Shown: one piece after another, positions 1 through 8,071 of the stretch
Numbering within the stretch: position 1 is the stretch's first letter
How the letters are laid out: each line of letters begins with the position of its first letter
Assembly: GCA_937975765.1 (NCBI GenBank)
Contig: CALJUR010000021.1
Location: forward strand, 1 to 34,778
Length of the DNA: 34,778 nucleotides
Direction of reading: 5' to 3'
Source of the DNA: an uncultured Myxococcales bacterium
GTDB lineage: Bacteria; Myxococcota_A; UBA9042; DTJE01
Notes under the pieces: model-generated
Databases searched by the model: none
What the model was told of the DNA's origin: nothing
Seen by the model: the letters and a program-made list of their open reading frames with translations, nothing else
Position numbers and translations under genes: made by a program

Positions 1-298
1 GCCTCCCGCCCGAAGTGGAGCGAGGGCCTGAACCGAGGCCGGAGCGTGAAGCCGCGACCCGCGCGGGCGGCGGTGGCGAACATCACCGGCCTCCGAGACA
101 GAGCCCGTCGCGGTCGCGGTAGCTCCGGCGGAGGCGAAGGCCCCGCTCCACTCGGGAAGGGGCGGGGGGGGCCCCGGAGCGGAGGCGGCCTCCCCGCCGG
201 ACCCCCTCCCCGGACGGGCCTCTCCGGACGAACGACCGCCGACGCCGGTCGCGAACGCTGCTACAATACGCCCCGCGTCCGGTCCCTGGAGGAGCGTC
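1..298. other. Upstream region without a recognisable gene
   Basis: This stretch at the window edge is extremely G+C rich, with runs of G and C around 160-210. It shows no reading frame with a recognisable protein. Frames open across it on both strands because stop codons are rare at this base composition. Its last 40 bases hold the promoter and ribosome binding site of maf. A minus-strand frame from about 81 stays open to the window edge and could be the 5' end of a divergent gene, but nothing in its translation supports this. Confidence 0.4.
259..267 (+). promoter_or_regulatory. Extended -10 promoter of maf
   Basis: The motif TG-C-TACAAT (259-267) is an extended -10 element with five of six bases matching TATAAT. 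The -35 region 17 bases upstream is poor, which is usual for extended -10 promoters. A start of transcription near 274 would leave about 25 bases of leader including the GGAGGAG Shine-Dalgarno sequence at 288-294. Confidence 0.5.
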
Positions 299-949
299 AT
301 GCCCGGTCAACTGGTCCTCGCGTCGGCATCGCCCAGGCGCAAGGAACTGCTGGAAAAGGTAGGCTTCTCGGTCAAGCCGATGCCCTCGACGGTGGACGAG
401 GAGCGGCAGTTGACCGAGCCCCCCGAGACGTTCGTCAAGCGGATGGCCCGCTCCAAGGTCCTGACCGTCGTCGAGCGCATCCAGCAGACCCTGTACCCCG
501 ACGGCGAGACCGCCCGGATGGGCGCGCGGCTCTCCCGCGAGACGCCGCTGCGGTGGGTCCTGGGCGCGGACACCGTCGTCGTGCTGGGCGACGAGATCCT
601 GGGCAAGCCCGAAGACCACGAGGACGCCGCGGCGATGCTGGCCCGCCTGCAGGGATGCGAGCACTACGTGCTGACCGGCTTCTGCCTGTACGACATGCGC
701 AAGAACAAGGAAGGGCTGCAGGCCGTGACCACCCAGGTCCGGTTCAAGCCGATGACCCGCGTCGAGATCGAGAAGTACCTGTCCGTCGGCGAGTCGATGG
801 ACAAGGCAGGCTCTTACGCCATCCAGGGCGTCGGCGGGTACATCGTGGACAGCCTCGTCGGCTCGTACACCAACGTCGTCGGCCTGCCGCTGTGCCAGGT
901 GGTCGAAATGATGGTCGAAATGGGCGCGACGGACATCCTGCCCTTCTAG
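299..949 (+). CDS. maf: Maf family nucleoside triphosphate pyrophosphatase
   Basis: Maf proteins hydrolyse non-canonical or pyrimidine nucleoside triphosphates to the monophosphate and pyrophosphate in the cytoplasm, and some members affect septum formation. The N-terminus carries the signature SASPRRKELL, followed by the acidic motif GADTVVVLGDEILGKP and the C-terminal block YAIQGVGGYIVDSLVGSY with NVVGLPL. The protein has 216 residues against about 190-200 for the family. The surplus is an insertion of some 20 residues (about 62-84) just before the GADTVV strand. The ATG has a GGAGGAG Shine-Dalgarno sequence five bases upstream. It is first of a plus-strand run with the YggS-like gene 30 bases downstream, a common neighbour for maf. 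Subtype (YhdE- or YceF-like substrate range) cannot be decided by eye. Confidence 0.95.
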   Translation: MPGQLVLASASPRRKELLEKVGFSVKPMPSTVDEERQLTEPPETFVKRMARSKVLTVVERIQQTLYPDGETARMGARLSRETPLRWVLGADTVVVLGDEILGKPEDHEDAAAMLARLQGCEHYVLTGFCLYDMRKNKEGLQAVTTQVRFKPMTRVEIEKYLSVGESMDKAGSYAIQGVGGYIVDSLVGSYTNVVGLPLCQVVEMMVEMGATDILPF

Positions 950-979
950 CGTCCCGGTTCGCCACGGAGGCCCTTCGGC

Positions 980-1690
980 ATGAGCCCGCGCGAGATCGAG
1001 ATCGCCGCGAACCTGGACCGCGTCCGGCAGCGCATTGCCGACGCCTGTCGCGCCTGCGGCCGGGACCCCGGGGAGGTGCTGCTGGTCGGCGTCGCGAAGA
1101 CGCGCCCGGCCGAGGACGTCGTCGCCGCGGTCTGGGCGGGCCTGGAGGACGTGGGCGAGAACTACGCGCAGGAACTGGCGGCCAAGGCGCAGGCGGTGGA
1201 GGACGCCGGGCTGCGGCCCCGCTGGCACTTCCTGGGCGGCCTGCAGACCAACAAGGTGAAACTGGTCCTGCCCTGGGCGCAGGTGATCCACTCCGTCGAT
1301 CGCCCTTCGCTGGCCGACGAGGTCTCGAAGCGCGCCGACCCCGCCCGCCCGGTGCAGGTGTTCGTGGAGGTCAACCTGGCCGTCGAGGCGTCGAAGTCCG
1401 GGGTCCCCGCGAAGGATGCCGAGGCGCTGTGCCGCCACGTGCTGGGGCTGCCCGGGATCCTGCTGGTGGGCCTGATGGCCATCCCGCCGGTCGCGGACGA
1501 CCCGGACGCGGCCCGCCCCTGGTTCGCGACGCTGCGACGCCTGCGGGACGACCTGATCACCTCGATCCAGCCCCCCTCCCCCCGGATCGCCCACCTGTCG
1601 ATGGGCATGTCCGGCGACTTCGAGGCCGCGATCGCCGAGGGCGCCACGGTGGTGCGCGTCGGCACGGCCCTGTTCGGCCGCAGGAGTTGA
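980..1690 (+). CDS. yggS: YggS/PLPBP family pyridoxal-phosphate homeostasis protein
   Basis: This is a fold-type III pyridoxal phosphate carrier of 236 residues, close to the family's usual 230. It has no known catalytic activity and in other bacteria it buffers PLP and affects amino-acid balance. The PLP-binding lysine is Lys40 in LLVGVAKTRP. Other family blocks present are WHFLGGLQTNK, LVGLMAIPP and, near the C-terminus, LSMGMSGDFEAAI with VVRVGTALFG, which binds the phosphate. The usual HFIGHLQ reads HFLGGLQ here. The next gene starts three bases after its stop, so the two are almost certainly co-transcribed and possibly translationally coupled. Confidence 0.95.
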   Translation: MSPREIEIAANLDRVRQRIADACRACGRDPGEVLLVGVAKTRPAEDVVAAVWAGLEDVGENYAQELAAKAQAVEDAGLRPRWHFLGGLQTNKVKLVLPWAQVIHSVDRPSLADEVSKRADPARPVQVFVEVNLAVEASKSGVPAKDAEALCRHVLGLPGILLVGLMAIPPVADDPDAARPWFATLRRLRDDLITSIQPPSPRIAHLSMGMSGDFEAAIAEGATVVRVGTALFGRRS

Positions 1691-1693
1691 CGG

Positions 1694-3742
1694 ATGGAGC
1701 GCATCCGGACCCGGGTCGCCGGGGTGGTCGAGATCCTGTTCGTGCTGCTGGTCCTGGCGGCGGTGTTCCTGTACTCCTTCCGGCCGAACTGGGACATCGA
1801 CATCTTCTGGCACATCGCGACGGGACGGTTCATCGTCGAATCCGGCGCGATCCCGCACACCGACATCTTCTCGGCCACCGACCCGTCGCGCCCCTGGACG
1901 ACCTTCCAGTGGCTGTACGAGGTGATCTGCTACCAGGTCGAGGCGCGGGCCGGGTTCGTGTGGGTGCGACTGATGCACGCCGGCCTGTTCGTCGCGTCCT
2001 TCGCGCTGTGGTGGCGATGGTTCCGGCGGGCCGTGCCGGGGCGCGCCGCCGCCGCCGCGCTGCTGATGCTGGCGCTGGTGCTGTCGGGTGACCGTTTCCG
2101 GGTGCGGCCCGAGGTGTTCAACTTCCTCTTCACCGCCCTGACCCTTCCCGCGCTGTTCGGGTGGGACGACGGGAAGGACGGACGGCCGCGCGCCCGGACG
2201 CTGGTGCTGGTCGCCGGGGTCGCCGCCCTCTGGGCCAACATCCACGCGGGCGGGGCGCTGTGGCTGCCGCTGGCCGCGATCGCGGTATCGATGGGGCGCG
2301 GCGCGGGCTGGCTGGCCAGCCCCTCCTCGTCGGACGCCCGTTCCCGGTTCCTGGGATCGCTGGCGCTGGCGGCCGCGGCGACCCTGCCGATGCTGCCGAT
2401 GCCGGGCTTCCTGAAGGGCGTGGTCACCGCCTTCACGATGTACGAAGGCAGCATGTCCCTGATCCCGGAATGGCACCCCCCGGCCGCGTACTTCCTGCCC
2501 TCGATGGCCGGACGTTTGTCGCCGCACCACGTGGTCTGCGGGCTGGTGCCGTACCTGGTGCTGGCGCTGCTGGGCGGGATCGTCATCGCCGGGATGCTGC
2601 GCCACCGCTGGCGGGGCTTCGTGACCCGCACGGACCCGGGCCTTCTGGCCTTCGCGGGCCTGATGGCCCTGATGGCCGCGAACACCGCCCGCTTCATCTA
2701 CCTGGACGCCCTGGCCATCGCGGCGCTGGCGATCGCCTACCGGGAGCGGCTGGCCGGCATCGATGCCTCGATGCCGTGGAAGGTCGCCCTGCTGCTGCTG
2801 GCGATGACGCTGGGCGGCATCTCGTACCAGAAGTCGATCGTGGCCGACCGCAAGGGGCTGGCCCGCGCGGTGGACCTGCTGTCGCACGACCTCGAACCGA
2901 ACACCTTCCCCGAGGCCGCCGCCGATACGATCTCCGCGATGGGCCTGAAGGGCCGCGTGCTGCACTTCGCGTCCTGGGGGGGCTACCTGATCGGCCGCCT
3001 GTGGCCGGACTGCACCGTGTTCTCGGACGGGCGCGGCAACTTCACGCCCGACGAGCGCGAGGTCATCGTCCAGACCCACAAGCCGTACGAGCGCGAGCAG
3101 GCCATCGAGGACGCGTGGCATCGCTATCCGTTCGACATCGTCGTCTTCCCGGCGCCGGTCTTCCCGCTGCTGGACTGGGACCGCGACCGCTGGACGCTGG
3201 TCCACCGCGACGACGTCGCCGAGGTGTTCCTGCGGGTGTCCCCGGAAAACGCCGCGAACCTCCAGCGCGCCCGCGCCTGGTGGCGGGCCATCGGCATCGA
3301 CGTTCCCGACGACGTCCGCGGGGCCGAGGCGACGATGCTGCGGGTCGTGTCCGAGGAGCGGCTGCGGCGCAAGGACATCCAGGCCGCGCTGGCCAACGCG
3401 GCCAGCAAGGCGCAGTCGGGCAACGCGGGCAACGAGGCGACCGGACTGTTCGACGGTGCGATGATCCTGTTCGACGCGGGACGGTACGGCCTGGCCGCGA
3501 AGTTCTACCGCAAGGCCCTGGAGAAGGGCTTCCGCCACAGCACCTGCGGGCTGTACCTGGCGTGGTCGCTGTACCTGTCGGGGGACGCCGAGGCGGCACG
3601 CGAGGCCCTCGCGACGCACGTCCTGGACCCGGGCCTGAAGTCCCGTCGCGACGCGGGCCCGCTGAAGTACGGCGGCCGGAAGATCCTCGACATGCTGGCG
3701 CCGCGCCTCGGCTTCGCGGCCCAGGCCGTCCCGGCCTCTTGA
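1694..3742 (+). CDS. Polytopic membrane protein, GT-C-like, with C-terminal TPR
   Basis: A 682-residue inner-membrane protein. The first membrane helix (about 10-30) is followed by a periplasmic-type motif DIDIFWHIATGRFIVESG (34-51) with acidic residues in the first loop. That placement, the later ANIHAGGALW segment and roughly ten hydrophobic helices to residue about 385 resemble GT-C glycosyltransferases that use lipid-linked sugars. The second half is soluble. It includes a segment with a conserved-looking SDGRGNF motif (about 440) and a C-terminal pair of TPR-like helices (about 575-650, AGRYGLAAKFYRKALEKG). The transferase reading is inference; donor and acceptor are unknown. It sits three bases after the YggS-like gene, and a second GT-C-like protein with a TPR tail lies at 19103-21316. 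Confidence 0.75.
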   Translation: MERIRTRVAGVVEILFVLLVLAAVFLYSFRPNWDIDIFWHIATGRFIVESGAIPHTDIFSATDPSRPWTTFQWLYEVICYQVEARAGFVWVRLMHAGLFVASFALWWRWFRRAVPGRAAAAALLMLALVLSGDRFRVRPEVFNFLFTALTLPALFGWDDGKDGRPRARTLVLVAGVAALWANIHAGGALWLPLAAIAVSMGRGAGWLASPSSSDARSRFLGSLALAAAATLPMLPMPGFLKGVVTAFTMYEGSMSLIPEWHPPAAYFLPSMAGRLSPHHVVCGLVPYLVLALLGGIVIAGMLRHRWRGFVTRTDPGLLAFAGLMALMAANTARFIYLDALAIAALAIAYRERLAGIDASMPWKVALLLLAMTLGGISYQKSIVADRKGLARAVDLLSHDLEPNTFPEAAADTISAMGLKGRVLHFASWGGYLIGRLWPDCTVFSDGRGNFTPDEREVIVQTHKPYEREQAIEDAWHRYPFDIVVFPAPVFPLLDWDRDRWTLVHRDDVAEVFLRVSPENAANLQRARAWWRAIGIDVPDDVRGAEATMLRVVSEERLRRKDIQAALANAASKAQSGNAGNEATGLFDGAMILFDAGRYGLAAKFYRKALEKGFRHSTCGLYLAWSLYLSGDAEAAREALATHVLDPGLKSRRDAGPLKYGGRKILDMLAPRLGFAAQAVPAS

Positions 3743-3797
3743 TCTCCCTGCCGGCATGCGCGATTCTCCCTCGAAGCCACGAACCGGAGCCTTCCCG

Positions 3798-4763
3798 ATG
3801 GAACGCACGACGCTCGACACGCTGCTGCTGCTGGCGCTGCCCGCCTCCGGCAAGTCCGAGGTCCGGAAGTTCCTTGCGTCGCATTCCGACGAGGAGTGCC
3901 GGCGCGAGTTCCGCATGGGCCAGACCGTCCAGTTGGACGACTACCCCTACGTCCACCTGATGCGACGGTTCGACGACGAGGCGCAGGAGGCCGGGCTGCC
4001 GCGCCCGTTCTTCCACGCCGGCGACCGCCCCTTCAAGGACGGGCGGGACTGGCTGACGCTGATCGAACTGCTGAACGAGGACTACGCCGCGCTTCACCGG
4101 CCGCCGTACGCGCCGCCCGCGCGTGCCGCCGAACACCTCTACGGGCGCATCGAGAACGCCGCCTCCCGCCACGGGATCCCTCCGCGCGTCGCAGCCCTCC
4201 CGGCGGACGCGCGCGCCCGGCTGTTCGACACCCTCGAGGGCGAGTGCCGCAAGGCGATCGACGATCTGGTCGCCGGCATCCCTTCCTCGCTGGAGAACCG
4301 GACGATCGTGATCGAGTTCGCGCGCGGCGGTCCGGACGGCTCGTCGATGCCGCTGCCGGACCCGCTGGGCTACGCCGCATCGCTGCGACAGTTGTCGCCC
4401 GAACTGCTGTCGAGGGCGTCGATCCTGTACATCTGGGTGACCCCCGAGGAATCGCGCCGAAAGAACTACGATCGCACCGACCCGAACGACCCCGGCTCGA
4501 TCCTGAACCACGGGGTTCCGATCGAGGTCATGATGAAGGACTACGGCTGCGACGACATGGCCTGGTTGATCGAGCAGTCGGACGTCCCCGGCACGGTGCG
4601 GGTCGAGGCTCGCGGCGGGGTCTTCCACGTGCCCGTCGCCCGCTTCGACAACCGCGTGGACCGGACGACGTTCGTCCGCGGTCCGCGCGAGGGCTGGCGG
4701 GAGGACCAGGTGAAGGCGCTGCGCGAAGGCCTGGGGACCGCCCTCAGGGGACTGGTGTCGTAG
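3798..4763 (+). CDS. P-loop NTPase/kinase-like protein of unknown function
   Basis: A 321-residue soluble protein. It begins with a hydrophobic strand and a Walker A motif, A13-LPAS-GKS20, then an acidic DDYPYVHLMRRFDDE segment that resembles the substrate or lid region of small-molecule kinases. The sequence LYIWVTPEESRRKN (about 210-223) looks like a late beta strand followed by an R-rich lid. I do not recognise the family by name, and no substrate can be inferred. I chose the ATG at 3798 because GGAG lies eight bases upstream; the in-frame ATG at 3756 lacks a Shine-Dalgarno sequence and would put 14 residues before the conserved start. Its 3' end overlaps the convergent FHA gene by 20 bases. 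Confidence 0.8.
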   Translation: MERTTLDTLLLLALPASGKSEVRKFLASHSDEECRREFRMGQTVQLDDYPYVHLMRRFDDEAQEAGLPRPFFHAGDRPFKDGRDWLTLIELLNEDYAALHRPPYAPPARAAEHLYGRIENAASRHGIPPRVAALPADARARLFDTLEGECRKAIDDLVAGIPSSLENRTIVIEFARGGPDGSSMPLPDPLGYAASLRQLSPELLSRASILYIWVTPEESRRKNYDRTDPNDPGSILNHGVPIEVMMKDYGCDDMAWLIEQSDVPGTVRVEARGGVFHVPVARFDNRVDRTTFVRGPREGWREDQVKALREGLGTALRGLVS

Positions 4764-6042
4764 CCGCCCCGCCCGCCGCCGACCCGGCCTTCAGCCGCTC
4801 CTCGACCTTGACCAGCAGCGACTTCTTCAGGATGCAGGGGACCGCTGCGGCGCCGCGCCCCGCGCACGCCTTGTCGCGATCGCGGGCCAGCAGGGGCAGC
4901 AGGCCGCGCAGCCGGGCCCGGGCGTCGGCATCGCACAGGGAGACCACCGGGATGGCCAGCAACCCGCGCACGGCATCGTCGCTGCGGTTCTCTGCCAGGG
5001 CCTTGTCCGCCTCGGCCAGGCCCTTCGCGGCGGCCTGCTCGACCTGCAGCCGGTTCGCCAGTTGCACGGCCTCGACGTTCGCCGGGTCCGCCTTGCGGAC
5101 CGCGTCCACCGCGACTTGCGCCTCGTCCAGCCGGCGGGCCGCCAGCAGGCCCCGGGCCTTCTCCAGCGCGGTCGCGGCGGGCAGCGGCGCGGGGACGGCG
5201 TCCTCCCCGGCCAGCGGCGGCGCCGCCGCGGCGGGGGCCTGCACGGCCGGAGCCTGCGGGTTCGGGGGGGGCGGGTTCCCTTCCGGGACCATCAGCCTGG
5301 GCACCAGCACGATCAGCACCACCAGGGCGGCCGCCAGCATCGCGATGCCACCCACCCACGGCAGGACCCGGCGCGGGCGCACCCGCAGCCCGGGCACCGG
5401 CGTCTCGGTGGTCCCGATGCCGGGCAGCGAGACGACGAACTCCACGTTCCCGAAGCGGACACGCTCGCCCCCGGACAGTTGCCAGACCTTGACCCGCGTA
5501 TCGTTGACGAACAGTCCGTTGGCGCTGCCCACGTCCTCGACCAGGATCGCACCGTCCGGCCGGACCACGATCCGCGCGTGCACGCGGGAGACCGACGGGT
5601 CGATCAGGACCAGGCCGCAGTCCCGCCCGCGCCCGACCAGCGTCGTGGCCGCCACGACTTCCAGGGACTGGTTCATGGCGCCCGGCGACCTGCCGATCAG
5701 CCGGGCGTGCACCACGCGCTCCTCCTGCCCCTCCCGGCTTCCCTTGACCCGCAACTGGAAGTCCCCGACCTTGACGACGTCACCGTCCCGCAGTTCCTGC
5801 GGCCCCTGCAGGCGCAGGCCATCGAACCAGACGCCGTTCGACGATCCGACGTCCTCGACGAACAGGTGCCCGTCCTCGATCCGGACGCAGGCGTGGCGCC
5901 GGGACACGTTCTCGGAAGGCAGGACGATGTCGCACTGCCGGCTGCGGCCGATGACCAGTTCGCCGGCATCGAAGACGAACTCGTCCGTCACGGTTCCGAA
6001 CCGGTCCTCGATGACCAGCGTCCAGGAGGGTCGGGAGGCCAT
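4744..6042 (-). CDS. Twin-FHA domain membrane protein with TPR-like C-terminus
   Basis: A 432-residue protein with two forkhead-associated domains, which bind phosphothreonine peptides. FHA1 shows GR at 32-33, SRRH at 47-50 and SSNG at 67-70. FHA2 shows GR at 137-138, SRVH at 152-155 and SANG at 173-176. One membrane helix follows (about 227-248), then a Pro/Ala-rich stretch and a helical region with TPR character (about 285-385). The basic residues before the helix put the FHA domains in the cytoplasm and the C-terminus in the periplasm. The start at 6042 has GGGAG upstream and begins just before the first FHA strand. It lies 20 bases after the FHA/CpaF-like gene, so both form an operon. No serine/threonine kinase is visible in the window. 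Confidence 0.9.
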   Translation of the reverse strand: MASRPSWTLVIEDRFGTVTDEFVFDAGELVIGRSRQCDIVLPSENVSRRHACVRIEDGHLFVEDVGSSNGVWFDGLRLQGPQELRDGDVVKVGDFQLRVKGSREGQEERVVHARLIGRSPGAMNQSLEVVAATTLVGRGRDCGLVLIDPSVSRVHARIVVRPDGAILVEDVGSANGLFVNDTRVKVWQLSGGERVRFGNVEFVVSLPGIGTTETPVPGLRVRPRRVLPWVGGIAMLAAALVVLIVLVPRLMVPEGNPPPPNPQAPAVQAPAAAAPPLAGEDAVPAPLPAATALEKARGLLAARRLDEAQVAVDAVRKADPANVEAVQLANRLQVEQAAAKGLAEADKALAENRSDDAVRGLLAIPVVSLCDADARARLRGLLPLLARDRDKACAGRGAAAVPCILKKSLLVKVEERLKAGSAAGGAATTPVP

Positions 6043-6062
6043 CTTCGCTCCCAGGATCGAAC

Positions 6063-7937
6063 TCACGCGCCGAAGCGGCGACCCGGCTCGGCCCAGCCGG
6101 TGACGCGGGACACGTGGCTGCGGCCCTCCTCGTCGGCGACCAGGTCCACGGCCACGTCCACGACCGCGACCGCCAGGTTGCGGGCCCCGGCCTCGTCCAG
6201 GCCGGGCAGGCCCACCTGGAAGGCGGCGGCCAGGTGGTCCGGCAACTGCTCGGCCGTGCAGGGCGCCGACAGGACCAGGCCGGGCCTCGCCCCCGTCGCC
6301 AGCCGCGCCAGCAGCGCCAGGACCTCGGGATCGACGTCCCCCACCGCGACGAGGTCGGGATGCAGCGCCACCAGCATCGAGGCCGCCATCGGCCCCATCT
6401 GCAGCACGGACAGCCGGTCCATCAGGATCGCGCCCTCGCGACGCGGCGAAAGGTTCTGAGGCCCGTCCAGGACCAGCAGGCGCTCGCCGGCGGGCAGCGC
6501 ACGCAGCAGCGCGCTCACCATCGCGGCCCGGCGCTCCTGGCTGCCACCGCACACAGCGATGCCCCGGTGCGCGTGCAACGTGTCCTTCACGCGCTGGGCC
6601 AGCGCCTCCTCGATCACGCCGACGCGGACCAGGTCCTCCAGGCTCAGCGTCGTCGCGTGGGGCCGCTCCAGGACGATCAGGCGCCCGTCGGCCGCCAGCG
6701 GGGGGTTCAGGATCCGCAGGGTGGTCCCGTCGGGCATGCGGCCCGTCACCATCGGCCGCTCCAGGGCCTCGCGCGGCGTCCCGGCCAGGTCCAGCAACCG
6801 GCCCAGCACACGCGCCTGCGTCGCCTCGTTGGCGAACGCCTTCACGACCGGCTCGGGCCGCCCGCCGCGCGACACCCAGACGCGGTCCAGGCCCTCGACC
6901 AGGATCGTGCGGACCTGCTCGTCCGCCAGGAGATCCTCGAACAGGCCCAGGCCGGTGAACTCGTACAACATGTCCTGTGTCAGCAGGTAGGGGTCCACGT
7001 CGGCCGGCAGCCGGTTTTCGCGGCGCAACTGGTCCACCAGTCGCATCACGCCATCGGACATGCGCTGCCACGCCTCGTCCGTGAATTCCCCGGAGGTGGC
7101 TTCGACCCCGCCGAACACCGTCGTCGCGGCCTCCTCGGCCACCACCTGCAGGGCCTCGGCCCAGTGTCCCGCCGCCCCGCGATCCACGCCGGGTCCGGAC
7201 ACCCTTCGGGCCAGGCCCGACATCTGCCCCCGTGCGCCATGCGACCCTTCCAGGGAAGCGTGCGCCGCCGTCCGGTGCGGGGCGTTCGCGGACACGTCCG
7301 TGACGGCCGCAACCCTGGACGACACGTCGATCTCCACCGACTCCGACACGGGCACCTTCGCGTTCATCTCCGTCGGAGGCACGCGGGTCGCGACCTCGGG
7401 GGGCGGAGGGGGCGGAGGGGGCGGCTCGACGACCTCGGGCTGAAGATCTGCGGGGGCCACCTCGACGTCGAAGTCCAGCGGGACCTCGACCTCCGCGCGC
7501 GCCTCCTCGGGGATGGGAGGCATCGGAGGCGGCTGCACCTCGGGCGAGAACGCCGACATCGAGATGGTGGCGGCGCGGTTCTCGGGACCGGCGGCACCGG
7601 CCACCGGCAGCGGGGGCACCGGGGTCGGCTCGATGTCCGCGGTCGCCGCGACCTCGGAGAAACGCAGCGTGAAATCACCGATGTACACGCGGTCCTCGGG
7701 GCTCAGCACCCGCGGGCCCGAGATTCGGCGCCCGTTGATGTAGGTCCCGTTCGTGCTCTTCTGGTCCACGATCGTGACCGTCCCGTTCTCGAGGGTCACC
7801 GTGGCGTGGCGCTTCGACACGTTCGGCTTGGGCAGGACGATCGAGTTCCCCTGTACGCGGCCGATCGAAACCTCGGCCACGTCGAAGAACTGTTCCCGCT
7901 CGGTTCCCCCCTTCTCGACGATCGCGACTCTCAGCAT
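6063..7937 (-). CDS. FHA domain fused to degenerate CpaF/TadA-like secretion ATPase
   Basis: A 624-residue protein. An N-terminal FHA domain (G26-R27, S41KRH44, S61TNG64) keeps its phosphothreonine-binding residues. A Pro-rich linker follows, with nine consecutive prolines near residue 175. From about 255 to 600 the sequence follows CpaF/TadA-type ATPases of the type II/IV secretion superfamily: the N-terminal region with LTQDMLYEFTGLGLFEDLLADEQV, the pre-Walker block TGRMPDGTTLRI, then the nucleotide-binding core. The core has lost its motifs. The Walker A position reads GGSQERRAA (about 462-470) instead of GGTGSGKTT, the Walker B/Glu box reads HPDLVAVGD instead of RPDRIIVGE, and the His box TTIHA reads LSAPC. 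I infer a non-hydrolysing scaffold. No other Tad or pilus gene is nearby. Confidence 0.85.
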   Translation of the reverse strand: MLRVAIVEKGGTEREQFFDVAEVSIGRVQGNSIVLPKPNVSKRHATVTLENGTVTIVDQKSTNGTYINGRRISGPRVLSPEDRVYIGDFTLRFSEVAATADIEPTPVPPLPVAGAAGPENRAATISMSAFSPEVQPPPMPPIPEEARAEVEVPLDFDVEVAPADLQPEVVEPPPPPPPPPEVATRVPPTEMNAKVPVSESVEIDVSSRVAAVTDVSANAPHRTAAHASLEGSHGARGQMSGLARRVSGPGVDRGAAGHWAEALQVVAEEAATTVFGGVEATSGEFTDEAWQRMSDGVMRLVDQLRRENRLPADVDPYLLTQDMLYEFTGLGLFEDLLADEQVRTILVEGLDRVWVSRGGRPEPVVKAFANEATQARVLGRLLDLAGTPREALERPMVTGRMPDGTTLRILNPPLAADGRLIVLERPHATTLSLEDLVRVGVIEEALAQRVKDTLHAHRGIAVCGGSQERRAAMVSALLRALPAGERLLVLDGPQNLSPRREGAILMDRLSVLQMGPMAASMLVALHPDLVAVGDVDPEVLALLARLATGARPGLVLSAPCTAEQLPDHLAAAFQVGLPGLDEAGARNLAVAVVDVAVDLVADEEGRSHVSRVTGWAEPGRRFGA

Positions 7938-7967
7938 CCGGAACCCCTCGGAATATGGACGGGCCGC

Positions 7968-7996
7968 ATTTTTTCAGAGCCTCCCGCCATTGTCAA
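7968..7996 (-). promoter_or_regulatory. Sigma70-type promoter of the FHA operon
   Basis: On the minus strand a perfect TTGACA (-35, 7991-7996) is followed after 17 bases by AAAAAT (-10, 7968-7973, four of six bases). Transcription would start near 7961, some 24 bases before the ATG at 7937. It lies back to back with the promoter proposed for the TPR lipoprotein. Confidence 0.55.
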
Positions 7997-8019
7997 TCGA
8001 GCGACCGCACGGAAGCGCG

Positions 8020-8048
8020 TTGCCCGGGGGCCACCGGAACGGTAGGAT
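8020..8048 (+). promoter_or_regulatory. Sigma70-type promoter of the TPR lipoprotein gene
   Basis: TTGCCC (8020-8025) and TAGGAT (8043-8048, four of six) are separated by exactly 17 bases. Transcription would begin near 8055, leaving a short leader with TAGGAG before the ATG at 8072. Confidence 0.45.
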
Positions 8049-8071
8049 CGGGTCGTCCGTAGGAGACCGGG

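Noticed and set aside
7390..7435. GC-rich simple repeat in the FHA/CpaF-like gene
   Set aside because: It encodes the proline-rich linker of that protein, so it is a normal interdomain linker and not a separate repeat element.
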